NCBI GenBank assembly: GCA_946541595.1 | Contig: CAMNJU010000006.1 | Span: 1-39,445 of the forward strand | DNA length: 39,445 bases | From: an uncultured Planctomycetales bacterium | GTDB lineage: Bacteria > Planctomycetota > Planctomycetia > Pirellulales > Thermoguttaceae | Direction: 5' to 3' | Shown: positions 1 through 8,360 of the stretch, piece by piece | How the letters are laid out: each line of letters starts with the position of its first letter | Numbering within the stretch: position 1 is the stretch's first letter | Notes under the pieces: model-generated | Database searches by the model: none | Told to the model about the DNA's origin: nothing | Seen by the model: the letters and a program-made list of their open reading frames with translations, nothing else | Position numbers and translations under genes: made by a program

Positions 1-94
1 CGTCCAACTTGACGACGGGTCGCTCTTTACGCTGTGGTATGAACTCATGGAAGGGCGCTCGAAGCTGCGCGCGGCGCGCTGGACTCTGTCCTGA
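1..94 (+). CDS. C-terminal end of a sialidase-like protein (5' truncated by window edge)
   Basis: The second forward frame is open from the window edge to a TGA at 92-94. The last 30 residues contain VQLDDGSLFTLWYE and end in LRAARWTLS. They align almost residue for residue with the end of the next gene (VQLDDGSLYTVWYE ... LRAARWSID). This is therefore the tail of a tandem paralogue of the sialidase-fold protein that follows. Nothing more can be said about its active site or export signal from this fragment. Confidence 0.8.
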   Translation, partial: VQLDDGSLFTLWYELMEGRSKLRAARWTLS

Positions 95-195
95 CGCAAG
101 CGCGGGCCGCTTAACTTTAACGGCGGCGAGCGCTTGACCCATTTGGCGATAAGGCGCGCGCCGTTCCGATTCCTCTTTTGACAAGGTCGTTTTTT

Positions 196-1395
196 ATGTC
201 AGCACGAACTTACAACCGCCGCGAATTTCTTGCGCGCGGAACGTCGGCGGCCGTTCTCGGCGCGTTTGCAGCTCCGTTTATCGGTAAAGTTGCGTATGGC
301 GCGAGCGCGACGCCGAAATATGAGATTCTCGAAACGAAGACGATTAGCTTTCCCGGCGACTGCTATTACGGTTGGCCGACGGTCGCTAAACGCGGAAACG
401 AACTCCTCGTCGTAACGTCGGGGGGCCGGGAAGGGCATGTGTGTCCGTTCGGGCGCGTCGAGCTCTTCCGTTCGCACGATAACGGCGCGACGTGGACGTA
501 TCCTCAGGTAATCTACGACTCTCCGATCGACGACCGGGACGCGGGCATATGCGTTACCGACAAGGGAACGATTCTCGTTACGACCTTTACGTCGATTGGC
601 TTCGTCGATATGGTCATGGAAGAGAAGAATTTGCGCGACCAGGGAAAGGGACGTCCCGAAATCTGGTCGGACGGCCGGTTCGATAAATGGATGCGCGTGT
701 GCAACCGGATATCCGACGAGCAGAAAAAGAGCGATCTTGGCTGCTGGATGTTCCGTTCGACGGACGGCGGCGTAACGTGGTCTGAACGGTACGCGACGCC
801 GTTCAACAGTCCGCACGGCCCGATCCAGCTCTCGAACGGAACGCTCCTTTATGTCGGGGACGAGCTCGTTACGCCGGAACACCGCGTCGGCGCGAGCGTT
901 TCCGAGGACGACGGTCAAACGTGGCAGATCAAAGGGTATCTCGAGCCGCGCGACGGAGACGATATCCGCGGCTATTACGAGCTTCACGCGGTCGAGGCGG
1001 ACGACGGGCGAATCGTCGCTCAGATCCGCAACGGGAACCAGAATAATCCGGACGAGAACTTGCAGACGGTCTCGAAGGACGGGGGCGCGACGTGGACAAA
1101 GCCGCGCGCGATCGGCGTGTGGGGCATTCCGTCGTTCCTCATGAAGCTCAAGGACGGCCGGCTCCTCATGACGTACGGCTATCGCCGCGCGCCGCTTGGC
1201 GTTAAGGCGCGCGTGAGCGACGATAACGGCGACACGTGGTCCGAAGAAATGACGGTCTACGCGGAAGGCAAGTCGGGCGATATTGGCTATCCGTCGACGG
1301 TTCAACTGGACGACGGGTCGCTCTATACCGTATGGTACGAAGTTCAGGAAGGCTGGTTCGCGAAACTGCGAGCCGCGCGCTGGTCGATCGACTGA
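196..1395 (+). CDS. Tat-exported sialidase-family (BNR/Asp-box) beta-propeller protein
   Basis: The product (399 aa) begins MSARTYNRREFLARG followed by a hydrophobic alanine-rich stretch, a twin-arginine signal peptide (RREFL), so the protein is probably exported folded. I prefer the ATG at 196 over an upstream TTG at 178 because it places the RR motif near the N terminus and an AAGG sits just upstream. Five Asp-box repeats are visible (SHDNGATW, STDGGVTW, SEDDGQTW, SKDGGATW, SDDNGDTW), the signature of the six-bladed sialidase propeller. The family includes exo-alpha-sialidases, but many members act on other glycans or are non-catalytic. I could not place the arginine triad, so sialic acid specificity is not shown. 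A paralogue ends just upstream and a SUMF1-like gene starts 29 bp downstream. Confidence 0.8.
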   Translation: MSARTYNRREFLARGTSAAVLGAFAAPFIGKVAYGASATPKYEILETKTISFPGDCYYGWPTVAKRGNELLVVTSGGREGHVCPFGRVELFRSHDNGATWTYPQVIYDSPIDDRDAGICVTDKGTILVTTFTSIGFVDMVMEEKNLRDQGKGRPEIWSDGRFDKWMRVCNRISDEQKKSDLGCWMFRSTDGGVTWSERYATPFNSPHGPIQLSNGTLLYVGDELVTPEHRVGASVSEDDGQTWQIKGYLEPRDGDDIRGYYELHAVEADDGRIVAQIRNGNQNNPDENLQTVSKDGGATWTKPRAIGVWGIPSFLMKLKDGRLLMTYGYRRAPLGVKARVSDDNGDTWSEEMTVYAEGKSGDIGYPSTVQLDDGSLYTVWYEVQEGWFAKLRAARWSID

Positions 1396-1424
1396 CGCGC
1401 CGGAAATGTAAACGGAGGTTTGAT

Positions 1425-2252
1425 ATGAAACGGTTTTGCTTCTGCGCTTTTACGGTTCTTTGCCTTGCCGCCGCGCTCTTTGCCGTACGGGGGGCCGCGA
1501 ACGCCGCGGACGGCTCTGTCTACGAGCCGGGTAAGGAAGCGGGCGAGCGGCGCGTTGTCGCGGTCGACGGGGTCGAGTACGCTTTCAGGTGGGCGCCCGC
1601 GGCGACCTTTATGATCGGAAGCCCCGAAGACGAGCCTGAACGCGACAGTTACGAGACGCAGCATTCGGTAACGCTCACGCGCGGTTTCTGGATTCTTGAG
1701 ACGGAAACGACTCAGAAGATGTGGCGCGGCCTGACGGGCGAGAATCCAAGCAAGTGGCAGGGTGATTGCAAGCCGGTTGATTCGGTCGGTCTCGAAGAGA
1801 TCGCCGCGTTTTGCGCGAAGTTCCGCGAGAAGACGAACGCGCCCGAGGGCGCGGCCGTTGGACTGCCTACGGAAGCGCAGTGGGAATACGCGGCGCGCGC
1901 CGGTTCCTCGGAAATCTACGCCGGCTTAACGCTTGACGAAGCGGCTTGGTATGGGGACGAGGATTACCGCGGAACGCACGACGTCGCCACGAAGAAACCG
2001 AACGCGTGGGGCCTTTACGACACTTGCGGGAATCTCTGGGAATGGTGCTCCGACCGGTACGGCGCGTTTACCAAGGAGTCGGCGACAGATCCGACGGGCG
2101 CGACTCCGGAAGAATGTCCGGGCAACGTGCGCGTCGACCGCGGCGGATGCTGGGACAGTAAGCCGTACGAATGCCGCGTCGCGAATCGCGGGTTCTATAA
2201 CCACGACCGGAAAAGCCCTTACGTCGGGTTTCGGTTTGTCGTGATTCCCTAA
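1425..2252 (+). CDS. Secreted SUMF1/FGE-sulfatase-domain protein
   Basis: The product (275 aa) starts at ATG 1425, preceded by GGAGG with a six-base spacer. Residues 1-27 form a Sec signal peptide (MKRFCFCAFTVLCLAAALFA ... ANA). The rest is a formylglycine-generating-enzyme-type fold: LPTEAQWEYAARAG, GLYDTCGNLWEWCSD, RVDRGGCW and the terminal GFRFVV. True aerobic FGE uses two closely spaced cysteines near the C terminus. Here only the ECRVANR cysteine seems to match, with RGGCW carrying a misplaced one, so a genuine sulfatase-activating oxidase is doubtful. Many planctomycete SUMF1-domain proteins have unknown roles. It probably shares a transcript with the sialidase-like gene and ends at a strong terminator. 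Confidence 0.8.
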   Translation: MKRFCFCAFTVLCLAAALFAVRGAANAADGSVYEPGKEAGERRVVAVDGVEYAFRWAPAATFMIGSPEDEPERDSYETQHSVTLTRGFWILETETTQKMWRGLTGENPSKWQGDCKPVDSVGLEEIAAFCAKFREKTNAPEGAAVGLPTEAQWEYAARAGSSEIYAGLTLDEAAWYGDEDYRGTHDVATKKPNAWGLYDTCGNLWEWCSDRYGAFTKESATDPTGATPEECPGNVRVDRGGCWDSKPYECRVANRGFYNHDRKSPYVGFRFVVIP

Positions 2253-2280
2253 TGCGGCGCTTACAGGAACGGCGGCTTTC

Positions 2281-2320
2281 ACAGACCGAGAAGGGCGTCC
2301 TTCCCGGTCTGTTTGCTTTT
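2281..2320 (+). terminator. Intrinsic terminator after the SUMF1-like gene
   Basis: ACAGACCG (2281-2288) pairs with CGGTCTGT (2305-2312). An inner GAAGG/CCTTC stem extends it, and TTTGCTTTT follows. It lies 28 bp after the stop codon. Confidence 0.7.
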
Positions 2321-2418
2321 CGGTTCGGTGGGCGCAACGGGGATTGAGCGCATGTAAGATTATAACGAATATACCGGCAATTCAGGGGGCATAATCGCGG
2401 CCGCGTTCTTTTCGCAAC

Positions 2419-2446
2419 TTGACTCACGCGACCGGGAATGTACAAT
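2419..2446 (+). promoter_or_regulatory. Sigma70-like promoter for the 2553 gene
   Basis: TTGACT (2419-2424), a 16-bp spacer and TACAAT (2441-2446) lie about 105 bp ahead of the ATG at 2553. The remaining bases of the 300-bp gap between stop 2252 and this gene hold only the terminator at 2281-2320. Confidence 0.5.
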
Positions 2447-2552
2447 AGCCGGTAGGGCGCGCCGCGCCCTGACAGAAATCGGCGCGCGCCTGTCGTTTGA
2501 TTCGTTTTTACGCATGTTCGGCCCTTAGGCCGGGAGGAGACTGGAGGTCGCT

Positions 2553-3023
2553 ATGTACGTGCAAAAAACGCCGCCGCCTTCGCAGTCGCCCGGGGCGCCT
2601 TCGGAACAGATAGAGATTTGGCTCGACGGCCGCGGAGCGCGGCTGTATTACCCCGGCGAGACGCTTGCGGGCAGTTTTTCGCTCTCGGGAATCTACAGCT
2701 CTCCCGTCGAGGCGGTCGAGGTGTCGATTCTGTGGCGCACCGAAGGGAAAGGGAACGAAGACGTCGGGGTTCACGAGTTCTGGCGTCTGACAAACGACGA
2801 AGAGAACCGATGGCTCGATCCTCTCAGACCGAACCGGTTCAGCTCCGTCCTGCCGAAGAGCCCTTTGAGCTACGACGGCTGCCTAATCAAACTCCGCTGG
2901 TACGCGCACGCGCGCGCATTCCTTTCGAGCGGCAAGCAACTCGTCGACGAGACGCCTTTCCGGCTCGGCGATCTGCCCGATATGCGCGCGCTGAAGCTGT
3001 GTTCCGACCCGGAACTGTATTGA
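2553..3023 (+). CDS. Hypothetical protein, possible arrestin-like beta-sandwich
   Basis: The product has 156 aa. A GGAGG Shine-Dalgarno precedes the ATG. The sequence has no signal peptide or membrane segment. The pattern RLYYPGETLAGSFSLSG, then VEAVEVSILWRTEGKG, then LIKLRWYAHARAFL and a final PFRLG resembles the N-terminal arrestin/Spo0M-type beta-sandwich: a 'pressure for a coat' strand order with a PGE turn. That assignment is a pattern impression only. The gene lies 80 bp before the P-loop ATPase and is likely co-transcribed with it, so a joint role is plausible. No function can be stated. Confidence 0.65.
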   Translation: MYVQKTPPPSQSPGAPSEQIEIWLDGRGARLYYPGETLAGSFSLSGIYSSPVEAVEVSILWRTEGKGNEDVGVHEFWRLTNDEENRWLDPLRPNRFSSVLPKSPLSYDGCLIKLRWYAHARAFLSSGKQLVDETPFRLGDLPDMRALKLCSDPELY

Positions 3024-3103
3024 CCGTCAGTCTGTACGAGGAGCGTTGATTCTCCGCGATCCCCCAATCGCGAAACCTTCCCGATACCTGAAACCGCGTA
3101 CGA

Positions 3104-4579
3104 ATGTCCAATCCTTCTCCGAAATTCCCTAAGAGCAACCCGTTTTCGACGTGCTACACCGCGCCGGGCAAGACGCCTTATTTTTTTGAGGCGGCCTATA
3201 TGCGGCAGTTGAAGTCGGCGCATCCCGCGAAATTCGAGGAGTATTTCACGCGCAATCTCGGTTTGGGGGAAGATCAGCTTCGGCATAAGGTCGGCGTTAA
3301 CTTTCTCGTCGATAAATTTGAGTCTCATTCGTGCCGCGGGCAAATTGTCGGCAATCACGGGAGCGGCAAGACGACGCTTCTCTATTCGCTTCGTACCGTG
3401 TTTCTCGAACGCGGATACGAAATTTTCTCGTGGGAACTGCACGATCAGCAGAGTTTTTTGCCCGACGTCTTTTGGTTTGAGCTTCAAAAGTTTTTGCGCG
3501 CGGCGCCGAACTTTCTGCCGACGCAGTGTCTGCTTCCTCCGCCGGTCGTTTCTCAGAAAGATTATCTCGAGCAGCGCCGCGCGGTCGCGCGCGAATTCAT
3601 GCCCGACGACGCCGAGCCGGTCCCCGAAGAACAGGAAGAAGAGTTAGAGTTTCGCGTTCCCGACCGTCCTGAGGACGCGCCGAGCGCCGAGACCTCCGCG
3701 TCTGACGGGCCGGAAAAGGGCGGCGAATTGGCGAAGGACGGCGCGGCCGAGCGGAACGAAGAGCCGCATGAAACAGAAGGGTCGGAGGATTCAGAACGGT
3801 CGGAAACGGAATCGGATCAGAAGATCGAAACGCCCCTTATGACGCTCTTGCGAACGCCCGCGGTCGAGAATTTCCGCGAGTTCAGCGAAGAACGCAAGAG
3901 CCGGAACAAAGGCGTCTTGGGCTTTAACGAGGTCGGGAATTTCGGCCTGACGAACGGTAAGCGCGGCGGCGTGAGCGGCGGAATCGAAAGCGCGCGTTTC
4001 GGCGAGGAACAGTCCTCCGTGCCGTTCGCGCCGTTTCCCGGAATCGCGCCCGGCGTCGACGAACCCGCCGAGCCAAGCGAGTCGGGCGACGACGAGGAGG
4101 AGTACGACGACGTGCGCGTGGAACCGGCGTCGAACTTTCCCGCGCTTAAAACGTCGCGTGACAGGCGGCTTGCGATACCGACGCTGGAGGGTCTGAATTT
4201 CGAAAAGAGACGTTCTTTTTTTGAAAAGAAGGTTGTATTTTTCGACGGTTTTGAGCAGCTTTCGTACGTCAATCGGATTATCCTGCGAACGTTCTGCCGT
4301 ATGAACCGACTTGGACTGCTGATCACGTCGCACACCCCGGCGATTGGGATTCCCGTCCTGTTCCATACGCAGCCTTCCTTTGAAACGCTCAGCGCGCTTT
4401 TGGACCGTCTTCTCGACGATTACGACGTGAATCTTTCGAATCAGCGGGTCGCGGATCTGCTCCGGAATTTTCACAGCGACGTTCGCGCGATTCTTTTCTC
4501 GCTTTACGATCTTTATGAGAAGTATAATTTGGCGCCGGCAGAAATTCGCGATAAGTTGTCGCGCGGATATCCTCGGTGA
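3104..4579 (+). CDS. P-loop ATPase with long acidic low-complexity insert
   Basis: The product (491 aa) is probably cytoplasmic. A Walker A motif GNHGSGKT is at residues 83-90. A Walker B-like VVFFDGFEQL is at 377-386, with D381 following four hydrophobic residues. Between them, roughly residues 165-330, runs a Glu/Ser/Pro-rich acidic stretch that looks disordered. The opening SNPFSTCYTAPGKTPYFF followed by RGQIVGNHGSGKTTLL resembles a conserved planctomycete family of unknown function that I recognise from memory, not from a search. The Shine-Dalgarno is weak. It follows the arrestin-like gene and precedes the dihydroorotate dehydrogenase by 28 bp. Substrate and partner are unknown. Confidence 0.75.
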   Translation: MSNPSPKFPKSNPFSTCYTAPGKTPYFFEAAYMRQLKSAHPAKFEEYFTRNLGLGEDQLRHKVGVNFLVDKFESHSCRGQIVGNHGSGKTTLLYSLRTVFLERGYEIFSWELHDQQSFLPDVFWFELQKFLRAAPNFLPTQCLLPPPVVSQKDYLEQRRAVAREFMPDDAEPVPEEQEEELEFRVPDRPEDAPSAETSASDGPEKGGELAKDGAAERNEEPHETEGSEDSERSETESDQKIETPLMTLLRTPAVENFREFSEERKSRNKGVLGFNEVGNFGLTNGKRGGVSGGIESARFGEEQSSVPFAPFPGIAPGVDEPAEPSESGDDEEEYDDVRVEPASNFPALKTSRDRRLAIPTLEGLNFEKRRSFFEKKVVFFDGFEQLSYVNRIILRTFCRMNRLGLLITSHTPAIGIPVLFHTQPSFETLSALLDRLLDDYDVNLSNQRVADLLRNFHSDVRAILFSLYDLYEKYNLAPAEIRDKLSRGYPR

Positions 4580-4607
4580 TTTTGTTTGACGCGATAAGGT
4601 ACGATCC

Positions 4608-5513
4608 ATGACTCTTTCGGTGAAACTCGGCCCGATCACGCTTTCTAATCCGATTATGGCGGCGTCCGGAACGTTTGGCTACGCGAAAGACGCGGCGCGT
4701 TTTGTCGACGTGTCACGTCTTGGCGGAATTGTGCCTAAGACGGTTACGAAGAATCCGCGGCAGGGCAATAAGCCTCCGCGCACCGTCGAGACGACCGCCG
4801 GCCTTCTCAACGCGATTGGGTTGGACAACGACGGGCTCGACGAATTTTGTGAAAAAAAGGCGCCGTATTTGCGTACTTTGGGCTGTCCGATCTTTGTGAG
4901 CGCCGCGCCCGGCTCCCCGGAGGAATGTCAGGAATTCGGCGAAAAGCTCAGCGCGCTCGAAGGCATGACTGCGGTCGAGATGAATATCAGCTGTCCGAAC
5001 GTCGAGCATCGCAACGACTGGGCGACGCCGGAATATTGCGCCGCGATGACTAAGGCGATGCGCAAATATCTCACGAAGCCCCTGTCCGTTAAGCTCACGC
5101 CGAACGTAACGAGTATCGTCGACTTGGCGAAAGCGGCGGAGGCGGAAGGAGCCGACATGATCTCCGCGATCAATACGTGCTACGGGCTGGCGATCGACTG
5201 GCGCAAGCGGAAATCTCGTATTGGCAACGGATACGCGGGCTATAGCGGCCCGGCGATTAAACCGATCGCGCTGCGCTGCGTTAAGCAGATCGCCGACGCG
5301 GTCAATATCCCCATTATAGGAATCGGAGGTATTGCGAACGCGGAAGACGTCTTTGATTTTCTCGTCGCGGGCGCGAGCGCCGTCCAGATTGGCACGGCGA
5401 ATTTCTATACGCCGGACGTCACGGTCCGCATTATAGAAGAAATGCCTCAAATTATGGCGCAGGAAGGGATTAGCGATCTCAGCGAGATCATTGGAACTTT
5501 GCCGAAGATCTGA
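4608..5513 (+). CDS. pyrD: Dihydroorotate dehydrogenase, class 1
   Basis: The product (301 aa) is an FMN enzyme oxidising dihydroorotate to orotate in pyrimidine synthesis. It has the usual class 1 length. Family motifs visible are NPIMAASGTFGYA near the N terminus, KTVTKNPRQGNKPPR, the catalytic-cysteine loop NISCPNV (C129) and the FMN-phosphate loop IIGIGGIANAEDVFDFLVAGASAVQIGTA. A cysteine in this loop marks class 1; class 2 enzymes have serine. No pyrK-like FAD/Fe-S subunit gene is adjacent, so 1A versus 1B cannot be settled from context, although overall the sequence resembles 1B. The enzyme is cytosolic. Confidence 0.93.
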   Translation: MTLSVKLGPITLSNPIMAASGTFGYAKDAARFVDVSRLGGIVPKTVTKNPRQGNKPPRTVETTAGLLNAIGLDNDGLDEFCEKKAPYLRTLGCPIFVSAAPGSPEECQEFGEKLSALEGMTAVEMNISCPNVEHRNDWATPEYCAAMTKAMRKYLTKPLSVKLTPNVTSIVDLAKAAEAEGADMISAINTCYGLAIDWRKRKSRIGNGYAGYSGPAIKPIALRCVKQIADAVNIPIIGIGGIANAEDVFDFLVAGASAVQIGTANFYTPDVTVRIIEEMPQIMAQEGISDLSEIIGTLPKI

Positions 5514-5611
5514 TAAAAGCGCCGCGAAAACGCCATACGTTGCACGGACTTATTACGACATCATCCCGGCGCGGAACGCCGGCAGACAGAATTTAGAACG
5601 GAAGGTTGACC

Positions 5612-7048
5612 ATGACGCAGCTTATCGAAGCGCGAGCGGGTAAGATTACCCCTGAAATGGAAATCGTCGCCCGAAAAGAACGACTCGACGCTGAGACGGT
5701 GCGCGAAGAAATTGCCGCCGGCCGAATGATTATTCCGGCGAATAAAAACCACTTGGCGAAGCAACTCGATCCGATCGCGATCGGGCGCAAAGCGTCGACG
5801 AAAATTAACGCGAATCTTGGCGTTTCGTCGCTCGCGGGCGACGCTCGGCGCGAACTGGAGAAGATTAAGATTGCGACGAAATACGGCGCCGACACGGTTA
5901 TGGATCTTTCGACGGGCGCCGATCTCGACGCGCTCCGCGTTCGCATGATCGACGCGGTAACCGTGCCCGTAGGCACCGTGCCGCTCTATCAGATTTGCGA
6001 GGAGCTCGACGACATTCTCGATATGACGCCGCAGAATATTCTCGACTGCGTCGAAAAGCAGGCGAAGCAGGGCGTCGACTACATGACGATCCACTGCGCG
6101 CTGCTGCAGCGGCATATTCCGCTCATCGATTCCCGGCTAACCGGGATTGTGAGCCGGGGCGGTTCTCTGACCGCGAAGTGGATGGGGGCGCCCCGCGCGG
6201 AAAATCCGTTCTACGAACATTTTGACGAGCTTTGTGAGATCATGAAGGCGTACGACGTTTCGTGGAGTCTTGGGGACGGCATGCGGCCGGGCTGCCTCCA
6301 CGACGCGAGCGACGAAGCGCAGTTCGGCGAGCTGTCCGTTATGGGCGAACTGACCAAACGCGCTTGGGAGCACGGAACGCAGGTCATGATCGAGGGACCG
6401 GGCCACGTACCGCTCGACCAGATCGCCGACAATATGCGCCGTCAGGCAAAAGAGTGTTTTGAAGCGCCTTTTTACGTGCTCGGTCCGGTCGTGTGCGATA
6501 TCGCGCCCGGCTACGATCACATCACGAGCGCGATCGGGGCCGCCGTCGCCGCGTTCAACGGCGCTTCGATGCTGTGCTACGTTACCCCGAAAGAGCATCT
6601 TGGACTTCCAAATATAGAAGACGTGCGCGTCGGCTGCGTTTCCTATAAGATAGCCGCGCACGCCGCCGATATCGCGCTCAAACGGCCCGGCGCCCGCGAC
6701 CTCGACGACGAAATGGCGCGCGCGCGGTTTGCGTTCGACTGGGAAAAACAGTTCGCGCTCGCGCTTGATCCGGAACGCGCGCGGGATTATTACGAGGAAT
6801 CGCGTTCGAATTCGGAAGATTTGGAGCGATCCAGTAAAACGAAAGCGGAAGACGCTGCGAAGAACGGAGTTAAGGCGACCGAAGTCCCGAAGAACTGTCC
6901 TCGCGGGCTTCATCCGACGCTCAATCCGGACGGCACGATCGCGAACGAGAATTACTGCACGATGTGCGGTCCGAAATTCTGCGCAATGCGCACGACCGCC
7001 GACCTCATCCGTCTGCGAAACGAACAGAAAAACGAAGAGCAACAGTAA
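5612..7048 (+). CDS. thiC: Phosphomethylpyrimidine synthase ThiC
   Basis: The product (478 aa) is the radical-SAM enzyme that converts aminoimidazole ribotide to the HMP-phosphate pyrimidine of thiamine. The ATG at 5612 follows GGAAGG; a TTG two codons earlier is less likely. Recognisable blocks are [19 protein letters not shown], the [11 protein letters not shown] segment and the C-terminal [4Fe-4S] motif C449-X2-C452-X4-C457 (CTMCGPKFC). The short N terminus is typical of bacterial forms lacking the extended leader domain. The 98-bp upstream gap shows no TPP riboswitch hallmark such as CTGAGA. Confidence 0.96.
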   Translation: MTQLIEARAGKITPEMEIVARKERLDAETVREEIAAGRMIIPANKNHLAKQLDPIAIGRKASTKINANLGVSSLAGDARRELEKIKIATKYGADTVMDLSTGADLDALRVRMIDAVTVPVGTVPLYQICEELDDILDMTPQNILDCVEKQAKQGVDYMTIHCALLQRHIPLIDSRLTGIVSRGGSLTAKWMGAPRAENPFYEHFDELCEIMKAYDVSWSLGDGMRPGCLHDASDEAQFGELSVMGELTKRAWEHGTQVMIEGPGHVPLDQIADNMRRQAKECFEAPFYVLGPVVCDIAPGYDHITSAIGAAVAAFNGASMLCYVTPKEHLGLPNIEDVRVGCVSYKIAAHAADIALKRPGARDLDDEMARARFAFDWEKQFALALDPERARDYYEESRSNSEDLERSSKTKAEDAAKNGVKATEVPKNCPRGLHPTLNPDGTIANENYCTMCGPKFCAMRTTADLIRLRNEQKNEEQQ

Positions 7049-7107
7049 CCGCGAACGCGCCTCCCCGAAGCGCGCTACCGATTTAAATAAAAGAGAAAGG
7101 ATTGACG

Positions 7108-8271
7108 ATGAGTACGAACGTCGATCAAATTTATATGCGCCGCGCGCTGAAACTCGCGGCGAACGGGCAAGGGCTTGTCGAACCGAATCCGATGGTCGGC
7201 TGCGTGATTGTCCGGGAAGATATCGCCGCGAACAAAGTCGATTCTGACGCCGACGGGAACGAGGCGTACGCGCATATCGTCGGGGAAGGTTGGCACGAAC
7301 GTTTTGGCGGTCCGCACGCGGAAGTCAACGCGCTGACAGCGGCGGGCGAGCTCGCCAAAGGGGCGACGATGTACGTAACGCTCGAACCATGCTCCCATTT
7401 CGGCAAGACGCCGCCGTGCGCCGACGCGATTATCGGTTCCGGCGTGACCCGTGTCGTGATCGCGATGGAAGATCCGTTTCCCGCGGTCGCCGGCGAAGGA
7501 ATAAAGAAGCTTGCGGAAGCGGGAATCTCCGTAACCGTCGGCGTACTGCAGAATAAAGCGCGCGAACTCAACGCGCCTTACCTGACGCGGCTGGAAAAGA
7601 AACGTCCGTGGGTTATTGGCAAGTGGGCCATGACGCTCGACGGCAAAATCGCCACGCGTATCGGGTCGAGCTACTGGATTTCTTCCGACGAATCGCGCGA
7701 GCGCGTGCACGAATGGCGCGAGTGCGTCGACGCGATCGTTATTGGAAGCCGGACCGCGATGGAAGACGATCCGAAACTGACCGTTCGCCTCCCCGGCGGG
7801 CGCAAGCCGAAACGCGTACCCACGCGCGTCGTATTCGACTCGGGCGGGACGCTTTCCGTCTTTTCGGAGCTTGCGCTGACCGCACGCGACGTGCCGCTTC
7901 TGCTCGTTTACGGGCCGGATACTCCGGAAGGAAAAAAGGAATTTTGGGAATCGAAGGGCGCAGAAGTCGTGGTTGCCGACGCGCCGACCTACGAACAGCG
8001 CATGCTTATTCTCATGCAAACGCTTGCCGAACGCGGCATGACGAATATTCTCGTCGAGGGCGGCGGCGAGCTGCTCGGGCATATGTTCGATCTTGAACTC
8101 ATCGACGAGGTTCGCGTCTTCGTCTGTCCCAAGATCGTCGGCGGGCGGGAAGCGATCGTTCCGGTCGGCGGTTACGGGCGCGAACTCATGCGCAAGGCGG
8201 CGATCCTTGAGAACCGCAAGACTGAGAAGATCGGATCCGATATTCTCATTACCGGTCGCGTCGTCTACTAA
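7108..8271 (+). CDS. ribD: Bifunctional riboflavin deaminase-reductase RibD
   Basis: The product (387 aa) carries out two riboflavin steps: deamination of the pyrimidinone and reduction of the ribosyl side chain. The N-terminal deaminase domain has the zinc site H70-A-E72 plus C95 and C104 in a PCSHFGKTPPC motif. The C-terminal reductase domain shows GKWAMTLDGKIA, GSRTAMEDDPKLTVR and a VEGGGELLG block. The ATG at 7108 is preceded by AAAGGA. It lies 59 bp after thiC and ends before a strong terminator, so both cofactor genes may share a message. No FMN riboswitch is evident in the gap. Confidence 0.95.
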   Translation: MSTNVDQIYMRRALKLAANGQGLVEPNPMVGCVIVREDIAANKVDSDADGNEAYAHIVGEGWHERFGGPHAEVNALTAAGELAKGATMYVTLEPCSHFGKTPPCADAIIGSGVTRVVIAMEDPFPAVAGEGIKKLAEAGISVTVGVLQNKARELNAPYLTRLEKKRPWVIGKWAMTLDGKIATRIGSSYWISSDESRERVHEWRECVDAIVIGSRTAMEDDPKLTVRLPGGRKPKRVPTRVVFDSGGTLSVFSELALTARDVPLLLVYGPDTPEGKKEFWESKGAEVVVADAPTYEQRMLILMQTLAERGMTNILVEGGGELLGHMFDLELIDEVRVFVCPKIVGGREAIVPVGGYGRELMRKAAILENRKTEKIGSDILITGRVVY

Positions 8272-8303
8272 TCTAATTCAAGAGAACGCGTTCAACGTCC
8301 CTG

Positions 8304-8342
8304 GGCGCCGCATGGATTTTGAGTCCTTGCGGCGCCTTTTTT
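8304..8342 (+). terminator. Intrinsic terminator after ribD
   Basis: GGCGCCGC (8304-8311) and GCGGCGCC (8329-8336) form a perfect 8-bp stem followed by six T. It sits between the convergent ribD and the phosphate transporter gene. Confidence 0.85.
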
Positions 8343-8360
8343 ACAGAAGGCTTCGCCGGG

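Noticed and set aside
5514-5611. TPP riboswitch ahead of thiC
   Set aside because: The 98-bp gap has no CTGAGA-like core or paired arms of the THI element.
7049-7107. FMN riboswitch ahead of ribD
   Set aside because: Only 59 bp, with none of the conserved FMN-element blocks.
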